Source of the DNA: an uncultured Lachnospiraceae bacterium
Lineage (GTDB): Bacteria > Bacillota > Clostridia > Lachnospirales > Lachnospiraceae
Length of the DNA stretch: 64,000 nucleotides
NCBI GenBank assembly: GCA_945868435.1
Contig: CAMBLG010000001.1
Location: forward strand, 1-64,000
Direction of reading: 5' to 3'
The position numbers and the translations under genes were made by a program. Shown piece after piece: positions 44,947 to 54,793 of this stretch. The number at the start of each line of letters is the position of its first letter. Position 1 is the stretch's first letter. Under the pieces are notes generated by a model. It was given only the letters and a program-made list of their open reading frames with translations. It did no database searches and had not been told where the DNA came from.

Positions 44947-44974
44947 CAGCGTTTCAATCACATAAGGCCAAAGA

Positions 44975-44998
44975 GGGAGCGTATGTATATGCGCTCCC
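44975..44998 (+). promoter_or_regulatory. Hairpin between the binding protein and ATPase genes
   Basis: GGGAGCG (44975-44981) pairs with CGCTCCC (44992-44998), loop of ten bases. No T-run follows, so it may stabilise the upstream message rather than end it. Confidence 0.55.
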
Positions 44999-45025
44999 AT
45001 AATGCATTTTATTGGAGAGAATGAA

Positions 45026-46573
45026 ATGAGTAGTGCGGAACACAAACTTGCTATTGAAATGAAAAATATATCCAAGAGCTTTGGGCACGCAGTGGCAAAC
45101 AACAAGGTGAACCTTGATGTGCGCTACGGCGAGATCCTGTCGCTCCTGGGCGAGAACGGAAGCGGTAAGACCACTCTGATGAACATGCTGTCCGGTATCT
45201 ATTTTCCGGATGGAGGACAAATCCTCATTAAGGGGCAGGAGGTGACGATCCGCTCCCCGCATGATGCACTGGAACTCGGAATCGGTATGGTGCATCAGCA
45301 CTTTAAATTGGTGGACGTATTCACTGCGGCAGAGAACGTCGTGCTCGGTCTGAAGGACAAGCATTCCATGAAGCAGGTGGAGGAGAGGATTGCGTCAATC
45401 TGTGACAAATACGGGTTTGAAGTAGATCCGAAAAAGAAGGTATACAACATGTCTGTGGCGGAGAAGCAGACGCTGGAGATTGTCAAGGTTCTCTACCGCG
45501 GTGCGGATATTCTGATTCTGGATGAGCCTACGGCTGTGCTCACACCGCAGGAGACTGAGAAGCTGTTCCATGTTATGAATAACATGAAGGCAGACGGAAA
45601 AGCAATTATCATTATTACCCATAAGCTGAATGAAGTGCTTTCCGTATCCGATCGCGTGGCAATTCTGCGAAAGGGAGAGTCTGTTGGAACGGTGGAAACA
45701 AAGGATGCCACCGAGAGCTCCCTTACAGAGCTGATGGTCGGTAAGAAGGTTGAACTCAATATTGAAAGACCTCTGGTGAAGGACAGGCAGCTTCGCTTAT
45801 CGGTGGAGCATCTGTCAGTAGATAATGAATATGGGGCAAAAGTACTTAAGGATGTGAGCTTTGAGGCATACAGCGGTGAGATCCTTGGAATTGCCGGCAT
45901 ATCCGGTTGCGGACAGAAGGAGCTTCTGGAAGCTGTAGCAGGTCTTCAGTCCACAGCGGCAGGCAGCAGTATCCGTTATACTGCGCCGGGGGCAGAGCCG
46001 GAAGAACTTCTGGAGAAGAATGCTAGACAGATCCGGGAATGTGGTGTTGCCCTGTCGTTTGTGCCGGAGGATCGTCTGGGAATGGGACTTGTGGGTTCTA
46101 TGGGAATGACTGAGAATATGCTGCTTCGCAGCTATTCGGAAGGAAAATCTCCGTTTTTGTCTATGAAGGAGCCGAAGCATTTGGCAAAGAAGATCAAGAA
46201 GGAACTGGAGGTTGTTACGACAGGTATCAATACACCGGTGCGCAAGCTGTCCGGCGGTAATGTGCAGAAGGTGCTTGTGGGAAGAGAGATTGCCAATGCA
46301 CCGAGTGTACTTATGACGGCATATGCAGTGCGTGGCCTGGATATCAACACCTCCTATACGATTTATCGTCTGTTGAATGAACAGAAGAAGAAGGGAGTTG
46401 CCGTTATCTATGTCGGAGAGGATCTGGATGTCCTCCTTGCATTGTCAGACAGGATTCTTGTTTTATGTGAAGGACAGGTAAACGGTATACTGGATGCGAA
46501 GACCACAACCAAGGAAGAGGTTGGATTACTTATGACGAATCTGAAGAGTGAAGGAGGTACGAGCCATGCATAA
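45026..46573 (+). CDS. Nucleoside ABC transporter ATP-binding protein (two ABC domains)
   Basis: A 515-residue tandem ABC ATPase of the sugar/nucleoside (BMP, CUT2-like) class. The first domain is canonical, with Walker A GENGSGKT (42-49) and Walker B ILILDEPTAVLTPQE. The second has a complete-looking signature region (RKLSGGNVQKVLVGRE) but a degenerate Walker A (GIAGISGCGQKEL) and an altered Walker B, LMTAYAVRGLDI, where relatives have AAQPTRGLD. So hydrolysis probably happens at one site. The start was set at the ATG behind GGAGAGA; the ATG 24 bp earlier has none. The stop overlaps the permease start. Confidence 0.94.
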   Translation: MSSAEHKLAIEMKNISKSFGHAVANNKVNLDVRYGEILSLLGENGSGKTTLMNMLSGIYFPDGGQILIKGQEVTIRSPHDALELGIGMVHQHFKLVDVFTAAENVVLGLKDKHSMKQVEERIASICDKYGFEVDPKKKVYNMSVAEKQTLEIVKVLYRGADILILDEPTAVLTPQETEKLFHVMNNMKADGKAIIIITHKLNEVLSVSDRVAILRKGESVGTVETKDATESSLTELMVGKKVELNIERPLVKDRQLRLSVEHLSVDNEYGAKVLKDVSFEAYSGEILGIAGISGCGQKELLEAVAGLQSTAAGSSIRYTAPGAEPEELLEKNARQIRECGVALSFVPEDRLGMGLVGSMGMTENMLLRSYSEGKSPFLSMKEPKHLAKKIKKELEVVTTGINTPVRKLSGGNVQKVLVGREIANAPSVLMTAYAVRGLDINTSYTIYRLLNEQKKKGVAVIYVGEDLDVLLALSDRILVLCEGQVNGILDAKTTTKEEVGLLMTNLKSEGGTSHA

Positions 46574-47657
46574 AGAACCGTTGATTCGTGTTGCAAAGCG
46601 GGATGGCATGCCTCTTTATCAGAACATACTGATCAGGGCAGTGGCAATCGTGCTGGCAATGTTATTGGTGGTACTGTTTGTGCATTTTACGGCAGGAATC
46701 AGTGCGGGGACAACAATCTCCTACATGTGGGAGGGAGTATTTGGCAATTCCATTTACCTGAGGGATACCGTGTTCTATACGGCAAAGCTTTTGTGTATTG
46801 CCGTGGCGCTTGCCCCGGCATTTAAGATGCGTTTCTGGAACTGTGGAGCTGAAGGACAGGTTCTTGCAGGAGGACTGGCAACCGCGGTCGTGATGGTTTA
46901 TTGTGGGAATCTGCCGGCGCCGCTTCTGTATCTGGTTATGTTTATCAGCGCTTTGGCGCTGGCGGCAATCTGGGGAATCCTGCCGGCAGTCTTTAAGGCA
47001 AAAATGGGTGTAAATGAAACGCTGTTTACCCTGATGATGAACTATGTGGCAATTAAGCTGGTGGACTTTTTCTATAACAAGTGGAAGGGGTCTGCGTCTT
47101 CCCTCGGAAAGCTGAACAAGGGAACAAAGGCAGGATATCTTCCGGATCTGTTCGGAAGCGAGAATTCCTGGCTGCTTCTTGCAGTCGTGATTTTGACAAT
47201 TGCCGTATACTTTTATCTGTCCAAGACGAAGCATGGGTATGAGATCGCTGTCGTTGGAGAATCCCAGCGGACGGCAGAGTATGCAGGAATTAATGTGAAG
47301 ACGGTAACGATCCGTACGATGATGATCTCGGGAATTATTTGCGGAATCTGTGGGTTTATGACGGTTGCGGGGCATGACCATTCCATTTCCTCCTCCACTA
47401 CGGCAGGCGGTTACGGATTTACGGCAATCATTGTAGCGTGGCTTGCCAAGTTCAATACGGGGTTTATGGTTCTGATCTCACTGTTTGTCATCTTTTTGGA
47501 GCGTGGAACCTCACACATTGCTGACAAATGCTCCGGTTTTGATGCCAGCGCGTCAAAAATAGTCATCGGTCTGGTTTTGTTCTTTGTAATAGGAAGTGAA
47601 TTTTTTATCAATTATAAGATAAACCTGCGCAGCAAGCATGATAAGGAGGTGGCTTAG
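46566..47657 (+). CDS. Nucleoside ABC transporter permease (first)
   Basis: A 363-residue permease of the BPD_transp_2 (YufP-like) type with about nine membrane segments. FWNCGAEGQVLAGGLATA and GVNETLFTLMMNYVAIKLVDFF are family segments, and a GESQRTAEYAGI cytosolic coupling region precedes the C-terminal helices. The ATG chosen has AAGGAGGT upstream and overlaps the ATPase stop by eight bases. Together with the next permease it should form a heterodimeric membrane channel. Confidence 0.94.
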   Translation: MHKEPLIRVAKRDGMPLYQNILIRAVAIVLAMLLVVLFVHFTAGISAGTTISYMWEGVFGNSIYLRDTVFYTAKLLCIAVALAPAFKMRFWNCGAEGQVLAGGLATAVVMVYCGNLPAPLLYLVMFISALALAAIWGILPAVFKAKMGVNETLFTLMMNYVAIKLVDFFYNKWKGSASSLGKLNKGTKAGYLPDLFGSENSWLLLAVVILTIAVYFYLSKTKHGYEIAVVGESQRTAEYAGINVKTVTIRTMMISGIICGICGFMTVAGHDHSISSSTTAGGYGFTAIIVAWLAKFNTGFMVLISLFVIFLERGTSHIADKCSGFDASASKIVIGLVLFFVIGSEFFINYKINLRSKHDKEVA

Positions 47658-47658
47658 T

Positions 47659-48648
47659 ATGGCAACACTCATTGGCTGGATTGTCCGGGCGGTTGTGTTT
47701 GGCTCGGTTGTTATGTATGGTGCAATGGGAGAAATCCTGACAGAGAAAGCAGGCCATCTGAATCTGGGAACTCCGGGTATCATGTGTACAGGTGGTGCAT
47801 TCGGGTTTGCCGCGGCATACGCATATGAGAATGCGGTGGATAATCCGAACTTTTTGGTCTGTATTCTTGTGGCAGTAGGAACGGCGTTCCTTGCGGGGGC
47901 ACTGGCGGGGTTGATTTACTGTTTCCTGACGGCGACACTTCTGGTAAATCAGAATGTGGTGGGACTTACACTTACCATTTTCGGCGTTGGTGTTGGAAAG
48001 TTCTTCGGAACCTATGTCATTCCGGAGGGGGCGGTGTCCACGAAGGCGGTATTTGCCAATAAGGTTTTTATTGCAAAGATTCCCGGGCTGTCCGGGCTGG
48101 GCATCGTGGGAGAATTACTGTTTTCCTATGGATTTATGATCTATCTTGCCATTGTTCTGGCAATTGTTGTTCATCTGTTTTTGAGTCGTACACGCGTAGG
48201 TCTTAATCTGCGTGCGGTAGGCGAGAATCCTGCGACAGCTGACGCGGCAGGAATCAATGTGACGAAGTACAAGTACTGCGCGATCATGATCGGCTCCGGC
48301 ATTACCGGTCTGGGTGGAGTGCTTTATGTGCTGGATTATGGAAATGGTACCTGGGCTACGGCTTCCGGAGATGCCATTGAGGCACTGGCCTGGCTGTCGG
48401 TTGCGCTCGTGATTTTTGTTCGCTGGAATACGCTGCGGGCAATCTGGGGGTCTTACCTTTTCGGATTGTGCTACTGGGCCTACAACTATGTTCCGACGTT
48501 GATCGGTGTGAATGTCTCTACGGAGCTGGCACAGATGCTTCCGTATATTGTGACGATCGTTATCCTTATTCTGGGATGCACACATATGAAGCAGGAAAAT
48601 CAGGGACCGGCCTATCTGGGACAGAGTTATTTCAGAGAGGATCGATAA
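47659..48648 (+). CDS. Nucleoside ABC transporter permease (second)
   Basis: A 329-residue permease of the YufQ-like type. [23 protein letters not shown] near the N-terminus and [15 protein letters not shown] are typical, with the coupling segment [17 protein letters not shown]. About eight to nine membrane helices. It starts one base after the upstream stop with AGGAGGT as ribosome site, completing the binding protein-ATPase-permease-permease importer. Confidence 0.94.
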   Translation: MATLIGWIVRAVVFGSVVMYGAMGEILTEKAGHLNLGTPGIMCTGGAFGFAAAYAYENAVDNPNFLVCILVAVGTAFLAGALAGLIYCFLTATLLVNQNVVGLTLTIFGVGVGKFFGTYVIPEGAVSTKAVFANKVFIAKIPGLSGLGIVGELLFSYGFMIYLAIVLAIVVHLFLSRTRVGLNLRAVGENPATADAAGINVTKYKYCAIMIGSGITGLGGVLYVLDYGNGTWATASGDAIEALAWLSVALVIFVRWNTLRAIWGSYLFGLCYWAYNYVPTLIGVNVSTELAQMLPYIVTIVILILGCTHMKQENQGPAYLGQSYFREDR

Positions 48649-48674
48649 AAGAAAGAGAGAAAAGAGGAAGAGTT

Positions 48675-50351
48675 ATGGAGAACGAGACAGTATCCAAGAA
48701 TTTTATTGAGCAGATCATAGAGAAGGATCTGGCAGAGGGACATTGTGAGACGGTCAAGACACGTTTCCCACCGGAGCCAAACGGATATCTGCATATCGGA
48801 CATGCAAAGTCGATTCTGCTCAACTATGGATTGGCAAAAAAATATGGCGGACAGTTCAATTTCCGTTTTGATGACACGAATCCAACAAAGGAGAGGACAG
48901 AGTTTGTAGAATCTATCAAAGCAGACGTCAAATGGCTTGGTGCGGATTGGGGAGATAACCTGTTCTATGCGTCTGACTATTTTGACCAGATGTATGAAGC
49001 GGCAATCACGCTGATCAAAAAGGGAAAGGCTTATGTATCAGACCTCTCTGCAGAAGAGATTCGTGAGTACCGTGGAACGCTTACAGAGCCGGGAAAAGAA
49101 GACCCGTATTCCAATCGAAGCGTGGAGGAGAACCTGGAGCTTTTTGAGGGGATGAAGAATGGCGAATTTGAAGATGGCAGCAAGGTACTCCGTGCGAGAA
49201 TTGACATGGCTTCCTCCAATATCAATATGCGTGATCCGGTTATTTACCGTGTGGCACATATGACACATCACAATACCGGAGATAAGTGGTGCATTTATCC
49301 GATGTATGATTTTGCGCATCCGATTGAGGATGCAATCGAAGGCATCACCCATTCGATCTGTACACTGGAGTTCGAGGATCACAGACCCTTGTATGACTGG
49401 GTTGTTACAGAACTGGGCTACAAGAAAGGACCGGAGGGCACGCCGAAGCAGATTGAGTTTGCAAAGCTGTATCTGACTAATGTGGTGACAGGTAAACGAT
49501 ACATCAAGAGATTGGTGGAGGAAGGCATTGTGGATGGCTGGGATGATCCCCGTCTGGTATCCATTGCAGCGTTGAGAAGGAGAGGCTATACGCCGGAATC
49601 TATTCAGAATTTTGTTGAACTGTGTGGAATTTCCAAGGCTAACAGTTCGGTAGACTACGCGATGCTGGAGTACTGTATTCGTGAGGATCTGAAAATGAAG
49701 CGCCCCCGTATGATGGCGGTTTTAGATCCGGTCAAGGTTGTCATTGACAATTATCCGGAGGGACAGGTGGAGCAGCTTCCTGTGGACAATAATCTGGAGA
49801 ATCCGGAGCTTGGAAGCCGTACCGTGCCTTTTACAAGAGAGTTGTATATTGAGAGAGAGGACTTCATGGAGGAACCACCGAAGAAATATTTCCGTATGTT
49901 CCCAGGCAATGAGGTGCGTCTCATGAATGCTTATTTTGTAAAGTGTGTTGGCTGCGATAAGGATGCGGACGGTAATATCACGACAATCCACTGTACCTAC
50001 GATCCGGAGAGCCGTGGCGGCAACAGCCCGGACGGACGCAAGGTCAAGGGAACCATTCACTGGGTGTCTGCAGAATATGGAAAGAAGGTAACCGTGCGTC
50101 TCTATGAAAACATTGTGAATGAAGAACTGGGCGTATACAATGAGGATGGAAGCCTGAATCTCAACCCGAATTCACTGACAGTTCTGACAGAGAGTGTTGT
50201 GGAACCGGCGTTGATGGAGGCACAGGCTTATGAGAGCTTCCAGTTTGTGCGTCAGGGCTTCTTCTGTGCGGATTACAAGGATTCCAAGCCGGGGCAGCCG
50301 GTATTTAACCGTATTGTATCACTTAAGAGTTCGTTTAAATTACCATCGTAA
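48675..50351 (+). CDS. glnS: Glutamine--tRNA ligase
   Basis: Glutaminyl-tRNA synthetase charges tRNA-Gln directly with glutamine. The 558-residue protein has [16 protein letters not shown] with the HIGH site at 40-43, FRFDDTNP and the anticodon-binding beta domains (ending [13 protein letters not shown]). The second class I motif, KMSKS in most families and MSKR in E. coli GlnRS, corresponds here to VTGKR (271-275). The ATG chosen follows AGAGGAAGAG; longer upstream readings run into the permease gene. Its genome may also hold GatCAB for asparagine; that is not visible here. Confidence 0.96.
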   Translation: MENETVSKNFIEQIIEKDLAEGHCETVKTRFPPEPNGYLHIGHAKSILLNYGLAKKYGGQFNFRFDDTNPTKERTEFVESIKADVKWLGADWGDNLFYASDYFDQMYEAAITLIKKGKAYVSDLSAEEIREYRGTLTEPGKEDPYSNRSVEENLELFEGMKNGEFEDGSKVLRARIDMASSNINMRDPVIYRVAHMTHHNTGDKWCIYPMYDFAHPIEDAIEGITHSICTLEFEDHRPLYDWVVTELGYKKGPEGTPKQIEFAKLYLTNVVTGKRYIKRLVEEGIVDGWDDPRLVSIAALRRRGYTPESIQNFVELCGISKANSSVDYAMLEYCIREDLKMKRPRMMAVLDPVKVVIDNYPEGQVEQLPVDNNLENPELGSRTVPFTRELYIEREDFMEEPPKKYFRMFPGNEVRLMNAYFVKCVGCDKDADGNITTIHCTYDPESRGGNSPDGRKVKGTIHWVSAEYGKKVTVRLYENIVNEELGVYNEDGSLNLNPNSLTVLTESVVEPALMEAQAYESFQFVRQGFFCADYKDSKPGQPVFNRIVSLKSSFKLPS

Positions 50352-50399
50352 AACGATGGCGCTTTGTTGCAAAAGAAGTTTAATTAATAGGGGGCAAAC

Positions 50400-51263
50400 A
50401 TGGGTTTATTATCAGGTTTGGAAAAATTTGGGTTAGAGCAGATGGATACGACCAATCTGTTTGAGGATGAGAAAAAGCCGAAAGCAGAACAGCAGGGGCA
50501 GGCGGATGCACCGAAGGAAGAGAAACATTTGGAAACGGAATTTCTACTGTTAAAATCCATTCGCTGTCCGGTATGTGATCATGTATTCCGTACTCGCCTG
50601 GTAAAAACGGGACGGGTAAAACGTCTGGAACCGGATTTTGATTTACGGCCAAGGTTTGCATATATTGACACAAACAAGTATGATGTTTCCTCATGTCCCA
50701 AGTGTGGATATACGGCTATTAACCGGTATTTTTCACACATTACCTCCGGACAGGTCAAACTGATTGATCAGGGTGTGCACAGCAAGTTCAAGGCCAATAC
50801 TTTGGTGAATGCAGAAGATGCGTTAGAGGCGTACACTTACGAGGAAGCCATTGAATATTGCAAGCTTGCCCTGTATTGTACCATGGTCAAGAAGGGAAGC
50901 ACCAGTGAAAAGGCCTATGAGTGTCTGAAACTGTCCTGGCTTTATCGAGGATGGAGAGAGAAGCTGGAGTCCGAAGGAACGAACGATCGGGAACTCTTGT
51001 CCAACGTGAAGGCAGAGGAGGATGCATATTATAAGCAGGCGTATGAGGGCTTTATGAAGGCAATCGCATCGGAGAGCTTTCCAATGTGCGGCATGGAGGA
51101 GAGTACGGTAAATATTCTTCTCGCCAACATGGCGTTTAAATTGGAAAAGTATGATGTGTCCTCCAAACTGGTATCTGCGATATTGACCTCCAGAGTTGCC
51201 AGCCGCTCGGTGAAGGATCGGGCAATGACGCTGAAAGAAGAAATCATTAAGAAGCTGCATTAG
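50400..51263 (+). CDS. DUF2225 family protein
   Basis: A 287-residue protein of the DUF2225 family, unknown in function and common in Firmicutes. Two zinc-type CX2C pairs are present: IRCPVCDHVF and SSCPKCGYTA. The rest is helical with TPR-like character (EALEAYTYEEAIEYCKLALYC, AYECLKLSWLYRGWREKLE). AGGGGG precedes the ATG. It is 49 bp after glnS and 22 bp before the RNase H gene, possibly one transcript. Confidence 0.9.
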   Translation: MGLLSGLEKFGLEQMDTTNLFEDEKKPKAEQQGQADAPKEEKHLETEFLLLKSIRCPVCDHVFRTRLVKTGRVKRLEPDFDLRPRFAYIDTNKYDVSSCPKCGYTAINRYFSHITSGQVKLIDQGVHSKFKANTLVNAEDALEAYTYEEAIEYCKLALYCTMVKKGSTSEKAYECLKLSWLYRGWREKLESEGTNDRELLSNVKAEEDAYYKQAYEGFMKAIASESFPMCGMEESTVNILLANMAFKLEKYDVSSKLVSAILTSRVASRSVKDRAMTLKEEIIKKLH

Positions 51264-51285
51264 GCATGAACGTAAAGGGGAGACG

Positions 51286-51924
51286 ATGGCTGGAAAATAC
51301 TATGCGGTTCGCAAAGGAAAAACCCCCGGAATTTATCGTACCTGGGAAGAGTGCAAAGAACTGGTAGATGGTTATTCGGGGGCACAGTATAAGAGCTTTC
51401 GGACGCTGGAAGAGGCACAGGCGTATCTGGGAAATTCCTCTGCAGGAGAAATTCGGAAGGAAATGTCGAATACACAAAAAGGCGCAGACTGTGCAGAAAA
51501 CGGACTCCCGGAAGTATATGCGTTTGTGGATGGTTCTTTTAATTCGTTGACCGGAATGTATGGATATGGCGGATTTTTGATCGTAAAAGGAGAGCGCCAT
51601 GTTCTTCAGGGCTCGGGATGCGATCCTGAGATGGCGGGCATGCGCAATGTCGCAGGTGAGATCATGGGCAGTATGGCCGCTATGGAGAAGGCGATGGAAC
51701 TGGGGGTCAAAGAGCTTGCCATTTACTATGACTATATGGGAATAGAAATGTGGGCGACAGGGGCGTGGAAGCGAAACAAACAGGGTACGATTGCATATTA
51801 CGAGTATGTGCAGCAGATTCGGGATCGGCTTTCTTTGACTTTTATAAAAGTGAAGGGACATTCCGGTGTAGAGGGAAACGAGGAGGCGGACCTGCTTGCC
51901 AGACAGGCGGTCGGAATTGTATAG
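51286..51924 (+). CDS. Ribonuclease H with N-terminal viroplasmin-type domain
   Basis: A 212-residue protein. Residues 1-50 are the caulimovirus viroplasmin-like RNA/DNA-hybrid-binding domain (KYYAVRKGKTPGIYRTWEECKELVDGY). Residues ~75-212 are an RNase HI domain that cuts RNA in hybrids: AFVDGSFNS (Asp82), RNVAGEIMGSMAAMEKA (Glu), YYDYMGIEMWATGAW (Asp) and GHSGVEGNEEADLLAR (His, Asp). AAAGGGGAG is the ribosome site. The domain order is that of clostridial and eukaryotic RNase H1. Confidence 0.93.
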   Translation: MAGKYYAVRKGKTPGIYRTWEECKELVDGYSGAQYKSFRTLEEAQAYLGNSSAGEIRKEMSNTQKGADCAENGLPEVYAFVDGSFNSLTGMYGYGGFLIVKGERHVLQGSGCDPEMAGMRNVAGEIMGSMAAMEKAMELGVKELAIYYDYMGIEMWATGAWKRNKQGTIAYYEYVQQIRDRLSLTFIKVKGHSGVEGNEEADLLARQAVGIV

Positions 51925-51939
51925 AAGTGAGGAGATGGC

Positions 51940-53052
51940 ATGGGAGTATTCAATGTTGAATTGAAAAAAGTTGTGGATGACAGTTATGAGATCGAGATCG
52001 GCTATGAACTGATGAACAAGCTGGTGGAGGATCTGGGCAGAGGTCTGCTGGGAGGCGTCCGAAAGCTTGCAATCATCACCGACAGCAATGTACAGGAATT
52101 GTATGCGAAGCCTATCGGAGAAAAGCTTTTGCAAGCCGGGTTTAAGGTGGATCTGTTTGTGTTCCCGGCGGGGGAGAAGAGCAAGACCAGAGAGACGAAG
52201 GCCCGTATTGAGGATGCAATGCTGGAGAAGGGCTATCGGAGGGACTGCGCGATTATCGCTGTGGGTGGCGGTGTTGTGACGGATCTTGCCGGTTTTGTGG
52301 CGGGAACTTATGGCAGAGGTGTACCGTTTATCAATTATGCCACAACACTTCTGGCAGCAGCGGATGCATCTGTTGGAGGTAAGACAGCGGTTGATACGCC
52401 CCTTGCAACGAATCTGATCGGTCTGTTTAACCAGCCGAAAAAGGTCTATCTGGATATTGCTGCCTGGTCGACGCTTCCGAAGAGGGAGATGATCAGCGGT
52501 CTGTCCGAGACCATCAAGCATGCCTGCCTTGCAAGTGAGGATATGTTTGAATTTATTGAAGAAAATCTGGAGGATATTCTGGATTTTAAGCGTTTTGCCT
52601 GTGAATATATTGCAGAGAATAACTGCAAGATCAAATATAATGTTGTTATGAAGGATGAGAGGGAGAGCGGTCTGAGAGAAATTTTAAACCTTGGACATAC
52701 CGTGGGACGCGCCATTGAGACAGTCAGCGATTATCGGTTGCTTCACGGAGAAGCCTTGGGAATCGGTATGACAGCACAGGTGCTCCTGTCCGCAAGTCTC
52801 GGATATATGTCAGAGGAGGAAGCGGAGCGCGTGATTGCATTGTATGACCGTGCAGGTCTTCCGACAAAGATTCCGGAGTACATTGACAGGGAGGCTTTGG
52901 TGAAAAAGCTTTATACTGACAAGAAGGTCCGGGACGGCAAGCTGCGCTTTGTCCTTCAGAAAGGAATCGGCGATGTAGTAGAGTTTGCACCGGGTGTGTA
53001 TGCAAAACCCATCGAGGAGGAACTGGTTCGGGAGATCCTGATGGAGATGTAA
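51940..53052 (+). CDS. aroB: 3-dehydroquinate synthase
   Basis: AroB converts DAHP to 3-dehydroquinate, the second step of the shikimate pathway, using NAD and a divalent metal. The 370-residue protein has PAGEKSKTRETK, the NAD-binding GGGVVTDLAGFVAGTYGRGVP, and the TTLLAAADASVGGKTAVD and ILNLGHTVGRAIE metal-site motifs. GAGGAGATG precedes the start. Other aro genes are not in the window. The stop codon is part of a small hairpin (53048-53065) that also covers the stop of the convergent tmcAL gene. Confidence 0.96.
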   Translation: MGVFNVELKKVVDDSYEIEIGYELMNKLVEDLGRGLLGGVRKLAIITDSNVQELYAKPIGEKLLQAGFKVDLFVFPAGEKSKTRETKARIEDAMLEKGYRRDCAIIAVGGGVVTDLAGFVAGTYGRGVPFINYATTLLAAADASVGGKTAVDTPLATNLIGLFNQPKKVYLDIAAWSTLPKREMISGLSETIKHACLASEDMFEFIEENLEDILDFKRFACEYIAENNCKIKYNVVMKDERESGLREILNLGHTVGRAIETVSDYRLLHGEALGIGMTAQVLLSASLGYMSEEEAERVIALYDRAGLPTKIPEYIDREALVKKLYTDKKVRDGKLRFVLQKGIGDVVEFAPGVYAKPIEEELVREILMEM

Positions 53053-53060
53053 GCGCTGGC

Positions 53061-54359
53061 TTACACGATCACGATGGGCTGTGTGTATTCATTGCATAGA
53101 TTCTGTCGGCATTGGATGCTGCATATACCGCGATAGAGATCGGCGGCATACAAATCCTGCCCAAAGACCTGCATGGCATCAGCAGAAAGAATATTGGAAG
53201 CGTCTGCAACCTTGGTAATCAGGGGAGCAGATGCTTTTTTGCTGATGGAAGAAAGCAGTGGTTTTGCAGCTTCGCGGAAGCCCAACACACGCAGATAACG
53301 GATGGAGGTGTCCTGATACATGTCCTGTGATATACCCAGCATAATGTGGGTGAGTACGCGGTTGATTCGTGTGTGGGTCAATTCTTTTGTCTTCAGAAGC
53401 TCTGCAAACTGTGTAAAGCTGACATAGTTCTTGAGACAGCCGGAAATTCGGCTGGATAAAGCTTCCGTACAGTCCGCGTACGCTTCATAGCCGTTCTGTT
53501 GTTCGGCAAGGAGAGTCATATATAGTGCACCGGAAAAAGCATTGGTATCCATGAGCCGGTTGTTGTCTGCCGCCTTTTTTAGCTGCTCGAGAGAATAATC
53601 CGGCATACAGCGGGATAGATTGTCCCAATTTCTTTCGGTAAAAAGGGCAGGGGCGTCGGTCGAATTTGTATTCCTGTCGTCCGGACAAGGGAGCAAAAGT
53701 GCCCGAAGGGCTGTCGCTGATGCATAGACAGAAGTCACTTCTGTGTCGTGATAGCCATCTCCGATCCGCTGGATCGGGTGAGAGCACAGTGCGTTTTCGT
53801 GGGTCTGATTCCACTCTGCAATGGCTTTCTCATACTCCAGTGCCAGAATATTGTTTGGCATAGATAGAAAAGCACGCAGATGGTCTGCGGATTCTTCCGG
53901 CAGAGCCGCGCATAACGCTTCCTGGCGGGCGAGCGGATAACTCATTCCGTTTCGAAGCAGCCTGGCAAGATATGTCTCATAGCCGCTGTCCTGTATTTGA
54001 CCGGTGAGGATTTCAGTCAATTTTGGCATAAGGGCAGGCTGTATTTGTTCACAGCCATAGCAGATGGCATCTACAACGCCTGTCGAGCCGAGAAGCTGCA
54101 CACCGGCACGGGCAAAGTATTCCGCAGAGGCTGTGGCCATGTGTGCCGGAAGTTCCAGTACGAGGTCGGCTCCCGCGGAAAGCGCCATCTGTGCGCGGGT
54201 GTGTTTATCAATAATGGAGGGAACACCCCTCTGCAGGAAATCGCCGCTCATGGCTACGATTACGTAGTCTGCACCTGTTTCTTTTTTGGCCTGTGCAAGC
54301 TGGTAGGCGTGACCATTGTGCAGTGGGTTGTATTCTGCGATAATTCCGGTTGCTTTCAT
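53061..54359 (-). CDS. tmcAL: tRNA(Met) cytidine acetate ligase TmcAL
   Basis: TmcAL makes N4-acetylcytidine at the wobble base of elongator tRNA-Met with acetate and ATP. The 432-residue protein has the nucleotidyltransferase motif GIIAEYNPLHNGHAY (HNGH at 14-17) and MSGDFLQRGVPSIIDKHTRA, followed by the long C-terminal part seen in Bacillus YlbM. The start was set at the ATG with GAAAGGAG upstream; an open frame reaching further would run into the inverted repeat at 54400. It is divergent from ackA, which supplies acetyl phosphate/acetate metabolism, but no shared control is visible. Confidence 0.9.
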   Translation of the reverse strand: MKATGIIAEYNPLHNGHAYQLAQAKKETGADYVIVAMSGDFLQRGVPSIIDKHTRAQMALSAGADLVLELPAHMATASAEYFARAGVQLLGSTGVVDAICYGCEQIQPALMPKLTEILTGQIQDSGYETYLARLLRNGMSYPLARQEALCAALPEESADHLRAFLSMPNNILALEYEKAIAEWNQTHENALCSHPIQRIGDGYHDTEVTSVYASATALRALLLPCPDDRNTNSTDAPALFTERNWDNLSRCMPDYSLEQLKKAADNNRLMDTNAFSGALYMTLLAEQQNGYEAYADCTEALSSRISGCLKNYVSFTQFAELLKTKELTHTRINRVLTHIMLGISQDMYQDTSIRYLRVLGFREAAKPLLSSISKKASAPLITKVADASNILSADAMQVFGQDLYAADLYRGICSIQCRQNLCNEYTQPIVIV

Positions 54360-54399
54360 TCTTCCCGGCCGCTCCTTTCTCATGTCTGATTTGCGTGCT

Positions 54400-54793
54400 G
54401 CAGCATTGGTTTTCACAATTTAATAATATTCAGAAAACGATTTTGGAGGATGGCTCATGAAACCTTCTAACGATTTAGACAGAATTGCCGCCTTGGACAA
54501 AACTCGCTTCAAGTAAAGTGGCATGCCACCATGTTGTGCTGCTCAAACAGTTGCCCTGCGGCGGCACATTTTGTTCATGCGCCCATGTAAGGCAAATGCG
54601 AATCACTCTAAGCCGTTCTCACTCTTGGGCGAACAATCCGGCGGAAATTGTTCGAGGCTATGGCGGACACGAATCATAAAAAAGAGAAATCCATGCTGCA
54701 ACAAAGTCGTAATTCTGGATGTATGAGTAGAAGGTTCATGAGCCAACCTCTAAAAAGTTTTGCGTTATCTGAAATTGTGAAAACCAATGCTGC
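54400..54793. mobile_element. MITE-like or structured-RNA element with 22-bp perfect inverted repeats
   Basis: 54400-54421 and 54772-54793 are perfect 22-bp inverted repeats. Inside them GGCTCATGAAaCCTTCT (54452-54468) pairs with 54729-54744 with one bulge, and the segments between also pair partly, so each end forms an imperfect arm of about 65-69 bases. The 260-base interior contains CGAACAAT/ATTGTTCG (near 54630-54655), the palindrome GTGGCATGCCAC (54520-54531) and GC-rich short stems. There is no transposase gene. A non-autonomous mobile element or a large structured RNA are both possible; I do not recognise a named RNA family. Confidence 0.7.

Noticed and set aside
44014-45105. 363-residue minus-strand ORF
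   Set aside because: Antisense to the BMP lipoprotein gene; rich in Cys, His and Ile as expected for a shadow frame.
48649-48674. T-box leader before glnS
   Set aside because: Only 26 bases separate the permease gene from glnS, so there is no room for one.
51247-52521. 424-residue minus-strand ORF
   Set aside because: Antisense to RNase H and aroB, both with complete motifs; a composition shadow.
53048-53065. Bidirectional terminator between aroB and tmcAL
   Set aside because: TGTAAGC/GCTTACA form a small hairpin over both stop codons, but there is no T-run on either side, so it was not listed as a terminator.
54400-54793. Insertion sequence
   Set aside because: The ends look like those of a mobile element, but there is no transposase frame and no target duplication could be confirmed.
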